A stretch of DNA of 27,736 nt from CAG-611 sp964487215 (GCA_964487215.1 CAZAPU010000006.1:1-27736), one strand, 5' to 3'. Positions 1-7,618 are shown, numbered from the stretch's first letter. Translations and numbers: made by a program. The notes: generated by a model from the sequence alone, not told the origin.

Positions 1-12
1 TTAAAAAGCAAT

Positions 13-89
13 GGACCCTTAGCTCAGTTGGTTAGAGCATCCGGCTCATAACCGGGCGGTCGTAGGTTCGAGTCCTACAGGGTCCACCA
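13..89 (+). tRNA. tRNA-Ile2 (anticodon CAU, probable lysidine tRNA)
   Basis: Complete cloverleaf with encoded CCA. The acceptor pairs GGACCCT with AGGGTCC, the anticodon stem UCCGG/CCGGG carries loop CUCAUAA (anticodon CAU), and the T stem is GTAGG/CCTAC. Position 1 pairs normally with 72, so it is not the initiator. The C4-G69 and C5-G68 pairs are what TilS recognises in the minor isoleucine tRNA of E. coli, and the body resembles the Bacillus/Mycoplasma tRNA-Ile2 sequences I remember. I therefore favour tRNA-Ile2, reading AUA after lysidine modification, over tRNA-Met. It lies 11 nt upstream of tRNA-Leu, probably co-transcribed; its promoter is outside the window. Confidence 0.85.
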
Positions 90-100
90 TTTTTTTATTT

Positions 101-185
101 GCGGGTATGGCGGAACTGGTAGACGCACTAGACTTAGGATCTAGCGGAGTGATCCATGGGGGTTCAAGTCCTCTTACCCGCACCA
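101..185 (+). tRNA. tRNA-Leu (anticodon UAG)
   Basis: Class II tRNA of 85 nt with encoded CCA. The acceptor pairs GCGGGTA with TACCCGC, the discriminator is A, the anticodon stem CTAGA/TCTAG carries loop CTTAGGA (anticodon TAG), and there is a long variable arm and a GGTTCAAGTCC T arm. It follows tRNA-Ile2 directly and precedes a clear terminator. Confidence 0.95.
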
Positions 186-198
186 TTAGATATTAACT

Positions 199-224
199 CG
201 AACTGCTTTTGTAGTTCGTTTTTT
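199..224 (+). terminator. Rho-independent terminator of the tRNA pair
   Basis: CGAACT(G) pairs with (T)AGTTCG around a short loop and is followed by a run of six T, 14 nt after the CCA of tRNA-Leu. Confidence 0.85.
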
Positions 225-337
225 ATGTAAGTTATGTTATAATATTTTTAATAATAATTAAATTAATAAAATGAGGGAGATGATATTTTTTAAATTTTAT
301 AATTAAAGAAATAGAAAAAGATGATTTATATGATTAT

Positions 338-814
338 ATGTATGTTAATACTCATGCATGGAACGAAACATATAAGGGAATCATGTCTGATGAATTCTTA
401 GAAAAAATCAAAAAAGAACTTAATGAAAATGTTGAAAGATTGCAAAGCAAATATGAACAAACTAAAATAGATGAACCGGATTATAAAAGGTTTTTGTTAT
501 ATGTTGATGGTGAACCTGTTGGTATATTTGGTGTTTGTAAATCTAGAGAAGAAAAATATTCAAAATCTGGGGAATTATGTAATATATATTTATTAAATAA
601 AATTAAAAAACATGGGTATGGAAGAATATTATTTGAAAGAGCCAAGGAAGAATTAAAAAAGATGAATTATAACGATATGATTATTTATTGTATAAAAGAA
701 AATCCTACTAATGAATTTTATAAATATATGGGTGGAAAATTAATTGATAAAAAAGAAAGAAATATTGGTGGCAAGGATTTAATAGTGAACATTTATTATT
801 ACGAAGAAATTTAA
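338..814 (+). CDS. GNAT-family N-acetyltransferase, 5' end uncertain
   Basis: Predicted acetyl-CoA-dependent acetyltransferase; substrate unknown. The C-terminal half has the GNAT layout: a GELCNIYLL strand followed by the acetyl-CoA loop KKHGYGRILF (Q/R-x-x-G-x-G/A type), then a helix and an NEFYKYMGG segment typical of motif B. The ATG at 338 has no ribosome binding site and would cut off the first beta strand. In the same frame upstream the codons read I-I-K-E-I-E-K-D-D-L-Y-D-Y, a normal GNAT N terminus, back to a TGA at 281. A GAGGGAG and an ATG at 280 lie just upstream but one base out of frame across a T6 run (286-291). Either the true start is a non-ATG codon such as ATT (302), or the gene has a one-base shift. 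The gene stands alone between the tRNA terminator and a small membrane-protein gene. Confidence 0.75.
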   Translation: MYVNTHAWNETYKGIMSDEFLEKIKKELNENVERLQSKYEQTKIDEPDYKRFLLYVDGEPVGIFGVCKSREEKYSKSGELCNIYLLNKIKKHGYGRILFERAKEELKKMNYNDMIIYCIKENPTNEFYKYMGGKLIDKKERNIGGKDLIVNIYYYEEI

Positions 815-1021
815 AAAATTATCAAGAATTAGATTTAACATTTTTATATTTTTAAAATAAAGGCTTTATGAGTTTTTTTATGCTATATTATATAAAAAAA
901 TTTAGTATTGAAATCTTTATGTTTAATATAATACATGATATACTTAAAAAGTAATTTTATTTTATAAGTATAAATTTTAATTTTTTTAATAAAAATCATA
1001 TTAGAAAGTGAGTGAGAATTT

Positions 1022-1207
1022 ATGAATAAAAAATTTAGTGATAGCTTATTATTAATAGTTAGAATATGTTTAATAATTATTGGAGTAGTATTTATTTGTT
1101 TAAGTATATTTACTGAAAAAGAAGATAATACATATTTAATTATTTCTTTATTTAGTACATCATTAGTAAATGTATTAAATATTATTGATACAAAGAAAAA
1201 AAAGTAA
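1022..1207 (+). CDS. Small two-helix membrane protein, unknown function
   Basis: A 61-residue protein with hydrophobic segments at about residues 9-28 and 38-54, a short acidic loop (TEKEDN) between them and a lysine-rich end. The layout suggests two membrane helices with the basic ends inside the cell. A GTGAG ribosome binding site lies 9 nt before the ATG. I recognise no family. It is a single gene ended by a hairpin shared with the convergent DUF1846 gene. A TATAAT-like box at 927-932 could be its promoter, but the matching -35 is poor. Codon use matches the neighbours. Confidence 0.6.
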   Translation: MNKKFSDSLLLIVRICLIIIGVVFICLSIFTEKEDNTYLIISLFSTSLVNVLNIIDTKKKK

Positions 1208-1212
1208 AATGT

Positions 1213-1239
1213 AAAAAAGAGAAAATATTTCTCTTTTTT
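1213..1239. terminator. Bidirectional terminator
   Basis: Perfect 12-bp stem AAAAAAGAGAAA/TTTCTCTTTTTT with loop ATA. It gives a T run on either strand and separates the small membrane-protein gene (+) from the convergent DUF1846 gene (-). Confidence 0.85.
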
Positions 1240-1245
1240 ATTTAA

Positions 1246-2715
1246 TTAATATAAATTATCTGAATAATATACTGGTTCACATGTTAAATTTATTTTAAGT
1301 TTTTGTAGGTATCTTAGCTCTGCTGTTTTTAACATATAACTTGCATGTGCTTCACAACCTTCAAGATCACCAATCTTTGACATAACTTGTTCTACCATAG
1401 GATTAGTAACTGAACTTATACTTAAAGCAATAAATGTTTCAGGTAATTGTAGTGTAGTTTCATAACTATTAGGAGAATTTTTAAACTTTAATATTGGTTC
1501 TAATATTGTTGGAGATAATAATTTTATTTCATCAGGAATATTACTCATTTCTTTTATTGCATTTAATATTAAACTACTGGCAGGGGATAAAAGATCAGTT
1601 TGTTTACCAGTAATTATCTTTCCATTAGGAAGTTTTAAAGAAATAACTAGTTTATTTTCTTTTTTTGCTTTCTTTAAACAAGGTTCAACAACTTCTAAAA
1701 TATTTTCATCAATATTTAATTCATTAATTAACATTTTTACTTTTTGTGGAACATCTTCATCTACTAACCCTTTTTTATAATTACCCATTTCTTGATAATA
1801 TCTTCTCATAATTTCTTTTTTAGCAGCTTCTTGAATAATTTTATCATTCTTTATACAAAATCCAATCATATTAACTCCCATATCAGTAGGTGATTTATAT
1901 ACATCATAATTAGTAATTTTATGTAAAATAGCTTTTAATACAGGAAACATTTCTAAATCTCGATTATAATTAACTGCTGTAATATTGTATTCTTGTAGAT
2001 GAAATGAGTCAATCATATTAGAATCTTTTAAATCAGCAGTAGCGGCTTCATATGCAATATTTACTGGATGTTTAAGTGGTAAGTTCCAAACAGGAAAAGT
2101 TTCAAATTTGGCATATCCAGCATTAACATTTCTTTTATGTTCATGGTAAAGTTGAGATAAGCAAGTAGCCAATTTTCCAGAACCAGGTCCTGGAGCATTA
2201 ACTAAAATTAGTTTTTTAGTTGTTTCAATATATGGGTTAGCACCATACCCGTCATCACTAACAATTGTATCAACATCAGTAGGATAACCTTTAGTAAAAG
2301 TATGAATATAAGTTTTTATACCTTGACGATTTAATCTTTTTATAAATTTATCAACACTAGGTTGATTTTGATATAAAGTTATAACAACAGAATTAACAGT
2401 AAAGCCTAATTCTTGTGAACGATTAATTAATCTTATTATTTCTGTATCATAAGTAATTCCATATTCAGCACGAGTTTTATTTTTTTCAATTGCACCTGCA
2501 TTTATACAAAATATGATCTCTAAATCATCCTTTAATTCTTTAAACATATTAATTTTTGAATCGCTAAGAAATCCAGGCAAAACTCTTGATGCATGAGTAT
2601 CATCAAATAGTTTTCCTCCAATTTCAAGATATAATTTATCAAACATTTTAAATCTTTCTCTAATTTTTTGACTTTGTATTTTTACATATTTATTATTATC
2701 AAATCCTATCTTCAT
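1246..2715 (-). CDS. DUF1846 (UPF0371) family protein
   Basis: A 489-residue protein that matches the DUF1846 family over its full length, as judged by IGGKLFDDTHASRVLPGF near residue 35, the glycine-rich loop NAPGPGSGK (about residues 173-181) and NLPLKHPVNIAYEAATADL. Family members are soluble cytoplasmic proteins of about 500 residues with no settled enzymatic role that I can cite. The loop resembles a nucleotide-binding P-loop, but that is only a resemblance. A GTG three codons further up overlaps the AAGGAG ribosome binding site; the ATG at 2715 sits 8 nt after AAGGAG and is the better start. It is monocistronic, convergent with the small membrane-protein gene and divergent from the epimerase gene. 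Confidence 0.88.
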   Translation of the reverse strand: MKIGFDNNKYVKIQSQKIRERFKMFDKLYLEIGGKLFDDTHASRVLPGFLSDSKINMFKELKDDLEIIFCINAGAIEKNKTRAEYGITYDTEIIRLINRSQELGFTVNSVVITLYQNQPSVDKFIKRLNRQGIKTYIHTFTKGYPTDVDTIVSDDGYGANPYIETTKKLILVNAPGPGSGKLATCLSQLYHEHKRNVNAGYAKFETFPVWNLPLKHPVNIAYEAATADLKDSNMIDSFHLQEYNITAVNYNRDLEMFPVLKAILHKITNYDVYKSPTDMGVNMIGFCIKNDKIIQEAAKKEIMRRYYQEMGNYKKGLVDEDVPQKVKMLINELNIDENILEVVEPCLKKAKKENKLVISLKLPNGKIITGKQTDLLSPASSLILNAIKEMSNIPDEIKLLSPTILEPILKFKNSPNSYETTLQLPETFIALSISSVTNPMVEQVMSKIGDLEGCEAHASYMLKTAELRYLQKLKINLTCEPVYYSDNLY

Positions 2716-2793
2716 ATCAAACACTCCTTATTTTTATATAATAACATTTTTTATTATAAAAAGAATAGAGTATTATTTAATATAGTAATGTGG

Positions 2794-2799
2794 TATAAT
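2794..2799 (+). promoter_or_regulatory. Extended -10 promoter for the epimerase gene
   Basis: TGG-TATAAT forms an extended -10 box 43 nt before the epimerase start. No good -35 is visible at 17 bp upstream (TATTAT). Confidence 0.45.
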
Positions 2800-2842
2800 A
2801 AAAATAGACACTTAACAAAGATATTGAAAAAAGGAGAAAAAA

Positions 2843-3844
2843 ATGAAAAAATTATTTGTAGTAACTGGTGCATCTGGATTACTTGGAAATAATTTAGTAA
2901 AAAAACTTCTAAATTTACATGAAAAAGTTCGTGTTTTGCTTTTACCAAATGAAAAAATACAAAATTTAGATCCAAATAAGATAGAAATTGTTTATGGTGA
3001 TGTTAGAAATATTGATTCATTAAAGCCATTATTCAAAAAAGAAGAAAATCAAGAAATAGTATTTATTCATTCAGCAGGAATAATTACAATATCTAATAAA
3101 AATGATGATAATGTATATAATGTTAATGTTAATGGTACAAGAAATATTGTAGAATTATGTAAAAATAATAAAGTTAATAAATTCATATATATAAATTCAG
3201 TTCATGCTATTGAAGAAAAAGAAAATAGGAAATTAATAACTGAAACAAAACAATTTAATCCAGAAAAATTAAGTGGTATATATGCTAAAACAAAAGCAAT
3301 GGCCACAAATATTGTTCTTGATGCAGTTAAAGATGGATTAAATGGAATTGTTGTACATCCATCTGGTATAATTGGTCCCAATGATTATTATCCGGGAAAT
3401 TTTACAGAATTGATAATTAATTTTTTAAAGAATAAATTACCTGTTATAGTTAGTGGAGGATATGATTTTGTAGATGTTAGAGATGTATGCGATGGAATAA
3501 TATCAGCAATTAATAAAGGAAGAATAGGAGAATGTTATATTCTTTCAAATCAATATTTTTCAATAAAAGAATTAATTTCAATTTTAGCAACTGTAAGTAA
3601 TAAAAAACCAATAAAAAAAGAACTACCAAGATGGTTTATTGTACCTTTAGCACCTTTAGCAGAATTATATTACAAAATGTCTAAGAAAAAACCATTATTT
3701 ACTGCATATTCATTATTTGTATTACAATCTAATTCTAATTTTTCACACGAAAAAGCTACAAAAGAATTAGACTACAATCCAAGATCTATGAAAGAAACAT
3801 TAAAAGACACAGTAAAATGGTTAATTGATAATAAATATGTATAG
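2843..3844 (+). CDS. NAD(P)-dependent epimerase/dehydratase, extended SDR
   Basis: A 333-residue Rossmann-fold oxidoreductase. The nucleotide-binding motif GASGLLG is at residues 9-15, an acidic residue closes the DVRNID stretch at about 53, the catalytic Ser is near 119 (INSVHA), and Tyr147-x-x-x-Lys151 (YAKTK) is the active-site pair. HPSGIIGPNDY and FVDVRDVCDGI are typical of the 4-reductase/epimerase subgroup that includes dihydroflavonol-reductase-like and nucleoside-sugar enzymes. The substrate cannot be read from the sequence. RBS AAAGGAG is 7 nt before the ATG. A hairpin terminator overlaps the end of the convergent SEDS gene 9 nt downstream, so it appears to be a single-gene unit. 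Confidence 0.85.
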   Translation: MKKLFVVTGASGLLGNNLVKKLLNLHEKVRVLLLPNEKIQNLDPNKIEIVYGDVRNIDSLKPLFKKEENQEIVFIHSAGIITISNKNDDNVYNVNVNGTRNIVELCKNNKVNKFIYINSVHAIEEKENRKLITETKQFNPEKLSGIYAKTKAMATNIVLDAVKDGLNGIVVHPSGIIGPNDYYPGNFTELIINFLKNKLPVIVSGGYDFVDVRDVCDGIISAINKGRIGECYILSNQYFSIKELISILATVSNKKPIKKELPRWFIVPLAPLAELYYKMSKKKPLFTAYSLFVLQSNSNFSHEKATKELDYNPRSMKETLKDTVKWLIDNKYV

Positions 3845-3865
3845 AATGAGTAATCATTCTTTTTC
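3843..3865 (+). terminator. Terminator of the epimerase gene
   Basis: AGAATGA pairs with TCATTCT around GTAA and is followed by T5. The hairpin overlaps the last codons of the convergent SEDS gene, so that gene's stop region doubles as terminator stem. Confidence 0.75.
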
Positions 3866-4945
3866 TTTTGAAATATTTATAACAATTCCAACTAAAATAA
3901 TATATGATAATAAAGAACTACCACCAGCACTTATAAAAGGTAGAGTAATTCCTGTTATAGGTAAAAGTCCAATTGTCATTGAAATATTTTGGATTTGTTG
4001 ATAAAATATTGCAGAAAAAAATCCTAATAATACTAATTTATTTATATCTAATTTACTATTTTTTGAAAGATTTAGTATTTTATTATTAAATAAAAACAAA
4101 AAAATTATTAATAATATAGCACCAAATAATCCAAAGCATGAAGTGAATGAAGCAAAAATAAAATCAGTTTGCAGTTCTGGAAAATAAATAGGAATATTAT
4201 TAAAACCATGACCAAATATTTTACTTGAAGAGATACTTATTATGGAGTTTTCAAGTTGTATTCCAGAAGATTTACTCCAATCAATTATTCTATCAAATCT
4301 ATAAAAAAAATCAGATCCTAGTGTTTTTATAAATAAATCTTGTTTAAAAAAATAAAAATATGAAACAGAACCAATAATACTTATTAATACAATAGCACCA
4401 ATAACGAACCATTTAAGTTTTATACCGGCTGCAAACAACATTACAATTGTAATAATTAAATAAACAAATACTGCACCTGTATCAGGCTCTAAAAATGTTA
4501 GTATAGTAGGAATTAAGAAAATAATAAAACTTTTTAAAATAATAACAATATCACTTTTATTCTGTTTTTTATTCTTAGTAATTGTATTAGCTAAAAATAG
4601 TATCAGACCAATTTTCATAAATTCACTAGGTTGAAGAGTGCCAAATATTGGAATTTCTATCCATGCTTTTGTGCCATTTATTTCATTACCGAATACTAAT
4701 ACAATCAATAATAATATAAGATTTAAAATATAAATTAATAAACTATATTTATATAAATTTTTATTTCCAACTTTTAAAATAAAAAAAACTATAATAAAAC
4801 CAAACAAATAAAATAATACTTGTTTTATTACTAAATTATTTGTATTTATGTAATTTAAAGTACTATATAAAGTAATTATACTTATAATAAAAAAAATAAA
4901 AATATAAAAAATAATTGTAAAATCAATGTTTTTTTTCTTATTCAT
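3854..4945 (-). CDS. SEDS-family peptidoglycan glycosyltransferase (RodA/FtsW/SpoVE)
   Basis: A 363-residue polytopic protein with about ten hydrophobic segments, slightly shorter than the usual 380-420. SEDS proteins polymerise lipid II glycan strands with a cognate class B penicillin-binding protein. Family signatures are visible: LQPSEFMKIGLILFLA, FLEPDTGAVFVY, the conserved ELQTDFIFA segment carrying the acidic residue expected at the active site, and GLLPITGITLPFISAGGSS near the C terminus. No partner PBP gene is adjacent. In this sporulating context it could serve elongation (RodA), division (FtsW) or spore cortex (SpoVE); the sequence alone does not decide. It is transcribed divergently from the 102-aa protein gene. 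Confidence 0.88.
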   Translation of the reverse strand: MNKKKNIDFTIIFYIFIFFIISIITLYSTLNYINTNNLVIKQVLFYLFGFIIVFFILKVGNKNLYKYSLLIYILNLILLLIVLVFGNEINGTKAWIEIPIFGTLQPSEFMKIGLILFLANTITKNKKQNKSDIVIILKSFIIFLIPTILTFLEPDTGAVFVYLIITIVMLFAAGIKLKWFVIGAIVLISIIGSVSYFYFFKQDLFIKTLGSDFFYRFDRIIDWSKSSGIQLENSIISISSSKIFGHGFNNIPIYFPELQTDFIFASFTSCFGLFGAILLIIFLFLFNNKILNLSKNSKLDINKLVLLGFFSAIFYQQIQNISMTIGLLPITGITLPFISAGGSSLLSYIILVGIVINISKEKE

Positions 4946-5017
4946 ATTTATATTATGTAAAAAATAGAAAAATTTATAATTATTTACATAAAATATAATA
5001 GAATTGAGGAGGAAAAT

Positions 5018-5326
5018 ATGAAAAAACTACCAAATATATTTAAACCAGATATAAATAGGGAAGTAAATAATAATGAAGCAGTATATTATTCGTTTGTTGA
5101 AGCAAAGCAAAATAACTTAAAGAAAGATATGAAAAAAACTAGAAATAGTTCACAGAAAACAATAAATTTATTAAATAGTAATGCTATTTTTAATAAAAAA
5201 GTTTTGATTAAAACAAATACAAATGAATATAGAACAGAAATATTAAGTAAAATGGGTAACAATATTATTATTTCAAATGGAAAGGTATTATCGGTAACTG
5301 ATATTTTATCAATTGATGAAATATAA
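5018..5326 (+). CDS. Small basic protein of unknown function
   Basis: A 102-residue protein without signal peptide or membrane segment. The first ~55 residues are polar and lysine/asparagine-rich and probably disordered. The last ~45 (KKVLIKTNTNEYRTEILSKM and on to ILSIDEI) alternate as short beta strands and could form a small barrel; that is inference. The RBS GGAGG is 5-6 nt before the ATG and a TATAAT-like box lies at about 4992-4997. It is convergent with the cotZ-like gene and shares its terminator, so a link to the spore coat is conceivable but unproven. I do not recognise the family. Confidence 0.6.
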   Translation: MKKLPNIFKPDINREVNNNEAVYYSFVEAKQNNLKKDMKKTRNSSQKTINLLNSNAIFNKKVLIKTNTNEYRTEILSKMGNNIIISNGKVLSVTDILSIDEI

Positions 5327-5327
5327 T

Positions 5328-5356
5328 AAAAAAATTCATGTAAAATGAATTTTTTT
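5328..5356. terminator. Bidirectional terminator
   Basis: A 12-bp stem, AAAAAAATTCAT with ATGAATTTTTTT, loop GTAAA. It lies between the convergent 102-aa protein gene and the cotZ-like gene and gives a T run in both directions. Confidence 0.8.
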
Positions 5357-5369
5357 AATAAAATTAATT

Positions 5370-5771
5370 TTAAAGACAGCTTACAAAAGTATCAGGCAAG
5401 CATCTTATGATGCAAATACAATCAATATTAACAGTAAAAAATGAATTTGTTGGAACATATGGAAGTTCAGATGTTTCATCAGGATTTGGTGCTAAAACCA
5501 TAAATGTAGCACAATTGTCATTTATTTTTTCCACTCTAAATACTGAAGAAGTAGAATCTGTACCATTTAATGTATATGGCATTGATAATAATTGGCAATT
5601 GCAAGTGTATAATGTAACTGGTCTCGTATTAAAGCAACATGCATCAGTACAAATATTTCCTAAAAATGGTCTTCCACAAGAATTTGGAATATTATCTATT
5701 TGACCTGCCTCATCTTGTAAAGTTCTTATAATTTGTAAAATTTCTTTTATGCAACAATCTTGATTATTCAT
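5370..5771 (-). CDS. cotZ: Spore coat protein of the CotY/CotZ (ExsY) family
   Basis: A 133-residue, cysteine-rich protein with 13 Cys, including CTDACC (41-46), CNC (57-59), CIC (118-120) and late Cys124 and Cys132. The segments LLSMPYTLNGTDSTSSVFRVEKI, CATFMVLAP, VPTNSFFTVNIDCICIIRCLPDT match the CotY/CotZ/ExsY family, whose members form disulphide-linked hexagonal lattices in the outer coat/crust or exosporium. RBS AAAGGAG lies 8-9 nt before the ATG. The gene is monocistronic. Expression in the mother cell late in sporulation would be expected, but I could not find a convincing sigma-K or sigma-E promoter upstream. CotY and CotZ cannot be separated from sequence alone. Confidence 0.85.
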   Translation of the reverse strand: MNNQDCCIKEILQIIRTLQDEAGQIDNIPNSCGRPFLGNICTDACCFNTRPVTLYTCNCQLLSMPYTLNGTDSTSSVFRVEKINDNCATFMVLAPNPDETSELPYVPTNSFFTVNIDCICIIRCLPDTFVSCL

Positions 5772-5894
5772 ATATATAAACCACTCCTTTTTTTATTTCT
5801 AATATAAGATATTCGACTTTAATTAAAATGGTGTAATATTAACACCTATAGAAATTAATTTATAAAAAATGTTTTAATTTAACGGCATTTATAG

Positions 5895-5900
5895 TATAAT
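5895..5900 (+). promoter_or_regulatory. -10 box for the EIIB-like gene
   Basis: TATAAT lies 17 nt before the ATG at 5918, with an A/T-rich -35 region (TTTTAA, about 5872-5877). The predicted leader would be only about 10 nt and consist of little more than the RBS. Confidence 0.45.
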
Positions 5901-5917
5901 TTTTATAGGTGATTAAA

Positions 5918-6229
5918 ATGAATTTAGAATATATAATATTAATTGCAATATTTATAATTATAGTATTAGCTGTATTGAAACTAAATAAAAAAGATGTAAA
6001 ATTGGATATGAATAAATTAATTGATTATCTTGGTGGAAAAGATAATATAATTGATACTGAAACCAATTTATCTAGATTTATTGTTACTTTAAAAAATATG
6101 AATATTGTTGATAAGGAAGCAATAAAAAATTTAGGTGCCAGAGGAATAGTAGAAATGGATAATAAATTAAAAATTATTTTAGGATCTGATTCAAAGCAAT
6201 TAAAAAAATATATAGATGACATAAAGTGA
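5918..6229 (+). CDS. Membrane-anchored PTS EIIB-like domain lacking the active-site cysteine
   Basis: A 103-residue protein with one N-terminal membrane helix (residues 5-22) and a cytoplasmic domain that follows the glucose-type PTS EIIB pattern: LIDYLGGKDNI, SRFIVTLKN, VDKEAIKNLGARGIVE, LKIILGSDSKQLKKYID. In true EIIB domains the phospho-accepting Cys lies in D-x-C-x-T-R-L-R. Here the aligned stretch reads E-T-N-L-S-R-F-I, so the Cys position is Asn50. It therefore should not carry phosphate and may be a structural or sensory module. I chose the ATG at 5918 over an in-frame GTG at 5909, because GTG overlaps the AGGTG ribosome binding site. It directly precedes the KinB-like kinase gene but is separated from it by a terminator. 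Confidence 0.75.
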   Translation: MNLEYIILIAIFIIIVLAVLKLNKKDVKLDMNKLIDYLGGKDNIIDTETNLSRFIVTLKNMNIVDKEAIKNLGARGIVEMDNKLKIILGSDSKQLKKYIDDIK

Positions 6230-6249
6230 TAAAAAACATCACTTTTTTT
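6223..6249 (+). terminator. Terminator of the EIIB-like gene
   Basis: AAAGTGAT pairs with ATCACTTT around AAAAAAC and is followed by a T run. It begins within the last codons and includes the TGA stop. Confidence 0.75.
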
Positions 6250-6254
6250 CATAT

Positions 6255-6273
6255 TTCGACAAAATACGACAAA
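6255..6273 (+). promoter_or_regulatory. Two tandem Spo0A-box-like sites before the sensor kinase
   Basis: TTCGACAAA (6255-6263) is the exact reverse complement of the 0A box consensus TTTGTCRAA. TACGACAAA (6265-6273) differs at one position. They are 10 bp apart in the same orientation, one helical turn, the arrangement bound by Spo0A dimers. The boxes overlap a possible -35 (TCGACA 6256-6261), with a GATAAT -10 candidate at 6281-6286. The kinase ATG is at 6307. Confidence 0.6.
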
Positions 6274-6306
6274 TAAAATTGATAATCTATTTTTGGGTGA
6301 TAGATT

Positions 6307-7548
6307 ATGTCCTTTACAGAAGAACTTTTGATAAATACAATTTTACTTTTATTTCCAATATTTATTTATCTTTTATATGTTGCATATAGCAATAATATTA
6401 GTAAAGAAAAAAATAATTATATTTTTGATATTACTACAATTTTTTCTTTATATTTATTAATAAAATATAGAATTCATTTTTCTAATATAGCATTTCTTTT
6501 ACTTATAAATGTTCCCCTTATTTTAAGTCTTTTAAATAAAAGATATAAATGTTTAATAATATTAACAATAATAATTGTTACTTATCATAATGTAATATAT
6601 GATATAAATATATTTAATGTAATGATAGAATACTTTTTATATTTATTATTCTTTATTTATTTTAATAAAAAAAATAAAACAAATGAATTTTTTCTTTATT
6701 CTTTTATTTTTATTAAAGGAATAATATTATCATTTGAAATATTTTATTTGATTCCATATGAAAGTAATTTATATGTATTAATATTTCAAATATTTCTAAT
6801 CTTATTAGTTTTTTATGTAGTATCAAGTTTATCAATATATTTGCTTGAAAAAGGGGAACAAATTCTATCATTAAATAATGCATTAAAAGAACTAGAAAAA
6901 GAAAAAGTATTAAGAACTTCTTTATTTAAAATTACTCATGAAATAAAAAATCCAATTGCAGTCTGCAAGGGTTATCTCGATATGATGAATTATAATAATA
7001 TTGAAACTGTAAAAAAATATAATGGTATTATTAAAAGTGAAATAAATAGAACTTTAAATATAATGGATGATTTTTTAGATTATACCAAAATAAAAGTTAA
7101 TATGGAATCAATGGACATTGTTATGTTATTGGAAGAAACAATAAAATCTACTGAAACATTATTAAATAGTAAAAACATCGAATTAATTTGTAATATAATT
7201 GATGATGAAGTATATATAAATGGAGATTATAATAAATTAAAGCAAGTGTTTATAAATATAATAAAAAATAGTATTGAAGCAATTACTACTAAAAAAGGAC
7301 ATATAAAAATAAACTTAAAATCAATAAAAAATAAAGTAATAATTACAATTGAAGATAATGGTCAAGGAATGAGTAAAGAAACATTAAGTAAAATTAATGA
7401 AATGTTTTTTACTACTAAAGTAAAAGGAACTGGTCTTGGAATACCTTTATCGAACGAAATTATAAAATTACATAATGGAAAAATAAAATATGAATCAATT
7501 GAAAATAAAAAAACCAAGGTGACAATCACTTTACAAAAGCAACAATAA
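6307..7548 (+). CDS. Membrane sensor histidine kinase, KinB-like
   Basis: A 413-residue kinase. The N-terminal half has about six membrane segments (roughly residues 8-27, 38-52, 60-76, 81-97, 103-119, 130-180) with almost no extracellular domain. A coiled linker (188-202) follows, then the H box LFKITHEIKNPIAVCKG with phospho-accepting His211. The ATPase domain has the N box NIIKNSIEA (317-325), G1 DNGQG (350-354), an FFTT F box and G2 GTGLG (374-378). All catalytic motifs are intact. The H box HEIKNP and the multi-helix sensor resemble KinB-type sporulation kinases, which feed the Spo0F/Spo0A phosphorelay. No response regulator is adjacent, as is usual for orphan sporulation kinases. The tandem 0A-like boxes upstream suggest feedback from Spo0A. 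RBS GGGTGAT precedes the ATG. Confidence 0.85.
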   Translation: MSFTEELLINTILLLFPIFIYLLYVAYSNNISKEKNNYIFDITTIFSLYLLIKYRIHFSNIAFLLLINVPLILSLLNKRYKCLIILTIIIVTYHNVIYDINIFNVMIEYFLYLLFFIYFNKKNKTNEFFLYSFIFIKGIILSFEIFYLIPYESNLYVLIFQIFLILLVFYVVSSLSIYLLEKGEQILSLNNALKELEKEKVLRTSLFKITHEIKNPIAVCKGYLDMMNYNNIETVKKYNGIIKSEINRTLNIMDDFLDYTKIKVNMESMDIVMLLEETIKSTETLLNSKNIELICNIIDDEVYINGDYNKLKQVFINIIKNSIEAITTKKGHIKINLKSIKNKVIITIEDNGQGMSKETLSKINEMFFTTKVKGTGLGIPLSNEIIKLHNGKIKYESIENKKTKVTITLQKQQ

Positions 7549-7565
7549 ATAACTGATATATTATA

Positions 7566-7594
7566 TGGACAAAACAAATATTTTGTTGTAATAT
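7566..7594 (+). promoter_or_regulatory. Promoter of the NPATG surface-protein gene
   Basis: TGGACA (7566-7571), 17-bp spacer, TAATAT (7589-7594), followed by the ATG at 7619. The spacer holds ACAAAA/TTTTGT arms that could be an operator, but they are short. Confidence 0.45.
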
Positions 7595-7618
7595 GTAGAT
7601 AGTAGGGAAGTGTGATTT

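Noticed and set aside
939..972. TATACTTA/TAAGTATA inverted repeat in the gap before the 61-aa protein
   Set aside because: Arms are short and A/T-rich with a long spacer; such matches are expected by chance here.
5407..5703. 98-codon open frame on the plus strand opposite the cotZ-like gene
   Set aside because: It is the antisense shadow of cotZ. It lacks a ribosome binding site and its composition follows the reverse of the cotZ codons.
5811..5820. ATTCGACTTT before cotZ as another Spo0A box
   Set aside because: It is single and mismatched at the key CA, and cotZ should be late sigma-K controlled.
5843..5911. CACCTATA/TATAGGTG inverted arms before the EIIB-like gene
   Set aside because: The right arm is just the ribosome binding site and the 53-nt spacing gives no convincing structure.
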